In this document: positions 12,070 to 12,548 of the stretch, piece by piece
Layout of the letters: every line of letters starts with the position of its first letter
Numbering within the stretch: position 1 is the stretch's first letter
Source of the DNA: an uncultured Verrucomicrobiales bacterium
GTDB taxonomy: Bacteria > Verrucomicrobiota > Verrucomicrobiia > Verrucomicrobiales > Akkermansiaceae
DNA: 12,548 bases
NCBI GenBank assembly: GCA_937885815.1
Contig: CALABM010000048.1
Span: 1 to 12,548 of the forward strand
Direction of reading: 5' to 3'
The notes under the pieces: generated by a model
Databases searched by the model: none
What the model was told of the DNA's origin: nothing
Seen by the model: the letters and a program-made list of their open reading frames with translations, nothing else
Program-made: the position numbers and the translations under genes

Positions 12070-12548
12070 ATGCCGAACATCGTCACACCATCACAAGCCG
12101 ACACCGTTCTGGAAGTCAACCGCGCCAACGCTATCAAGCAAGCTGTCAGCAAGGTCAAAGCCAAAAAGCCGCTTACCAAAGCAGAAGTGGAGTTGTTGCA
12201 AAGTATTGCCTACAGCAGCGAACAAGGCGGAGATCCATCCATCACCGAAACCAGCACGATTGTAGATTTGGCTGCGGCTTTGGGTGTATCGCGCAGGAGC
12301 ATTAGTAACTGGCGTAAGATGGATGGTGCGCCTGTCCCTAAGTCCAACGGCAATCATGATGTGATTGCATGGCGGCGATTCATACACGAGCATCATTTGG
12401 ATGGTAGTTCACCCGGCGATGAAGAGGGGCTGAAAATCCGTAAGCTCTTGGCAGAAATCAATGAGCGAGAGTTCCGTCTTGCTGTGAGAAAAGGCGAGTA
12501 TATCCTCAAAGACCTTGTGCGCGAAGCATGGCTGAGCCGATGCGGGCG
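12070..12548 (+). CDS. Terminase small subunit, Nu1-like (C-terminal end outside the window)
   Basis: The reading frame is open from ATG 12070 to the right edge (159 codons) with no stop. A helix-turn-helix at about 63-83 (TIVDLAAALGVSRRSISNWRK) matches the DNA-recognition motif of Nu1-type small terminase subunits. Next comes a helical stretch rich in charged residues, LKIRKLLAEINEREFRLAVR (121-140), then KGEYILKDLVREAW (141-154), which is the pattern linking that motif to the dimerisation helices in this family. The protein would bind the packaging site and hand DNA to the large subunit, which should lie just to the right. No Shine-Dalgarno site precedes the start, and a GC-rich hairpin ends ten bases before it. 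A different helix-turn-helix regulator is the main alternative. Confidence 0.75.
   Translation, partial: MPNIVTPSQADTVLEVNRANAIKQAVSKVKAKKPLTKAEVELLQSIAYSSEQGGDPSITETSTIVDLAAALGVSRRSISNWRKMDGAPVPKSNGNHDVIAWRRFIHEHHLDGSSPGDEEGLKIRKLLAEINEREFRLAVRKGEYILKDLVREAWLSRCG

Noticed and set aside
1..12548. Integrase, tRNA, IS element or CRISPR array
   Set aside because: None of the coding regions shows recombinase or transposase motifs, the repeats are too short and irregular for CRISPR, and no cloverleaf-forming sequence was found by eye.

Overview
The window is part of the genome of a tailed double-stranded DNA phage or prophage, covering its replication module and the start of its DNA-packaging module. 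The evidence is a family A DNA polymerase, a primase-helicase fusion, a KilAC antirepressor-type protein, a SNF2-type helicase and a Nu1-like small terminase at the right edge, all tightly packed with ATGA and TGATG stop/start overlaps. The host cannot be named from sequence. Base composition is moderate, and some genes have good Shine-Dalgarno sites (4117-4124, 3917-3922, 8923-8929) while others are only translationally coupled, which fits an ordinary bacterial host. A gut anaerobe such as a Verrucomicrobium is only a guess. No integrase, tRNA, IS element or CRISPR array was seen.

Left part (1-3446), all genes on the minus strand. It holds the N-terminal end of a helicase (1-223), a small sigma-70-like protein (279-821), and a two-gene unit of unknown function (2115-3446, then 992-2128). 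That unit has its own promoter (3465-3492) and a strong intrinsic terminator (hairpin 923-953), so it is transcriptionally separate from the sigma and helicase genes beyond it. The 150 bases around the sigma gene start carry five copies of TAAGTGA/TCACTTA, a 12-bp palindrome, and an inverted repeat covering the start codon.

Middle part (3576-10395), all genes on the plus strand and probably one early operon from the divergent promoter region at 3447-3575. In order: two small unknown proteins, the KilAC-type protein, DNA polymerase with proofreading domain, primase-helicase, an HTH protein, and a ParB-like HTH protein. Three sets of repeats lie in or between these genes: a 33-bp tandem repeat with regularly placed TGAACC/GGTTCA boxes inside the primase-helicase gene, a set of TGTCA-type inverted repeats around an AT-rich stretch at 8670-8901, and two long palindromes at the start of the ParB-like gene.

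Right part (10396-12548). A 626-base stretch without a convincing gene holds six copies of a TCATTCCCACTTT-type iteron. It is followed by two genes sharing a related domain (11022-11357 and 11371-12027), a short hairpin, and the small terminase subunit cut by the window edge.

The best candidates for something undescribed are the two-gene minus-strand cassette, which looks like an accessory (possibly defence or superinfection-exclusion) unit, and the dense set of iteron and palindrome clusters around the replication genes, which may form the phage origin and its control sites.
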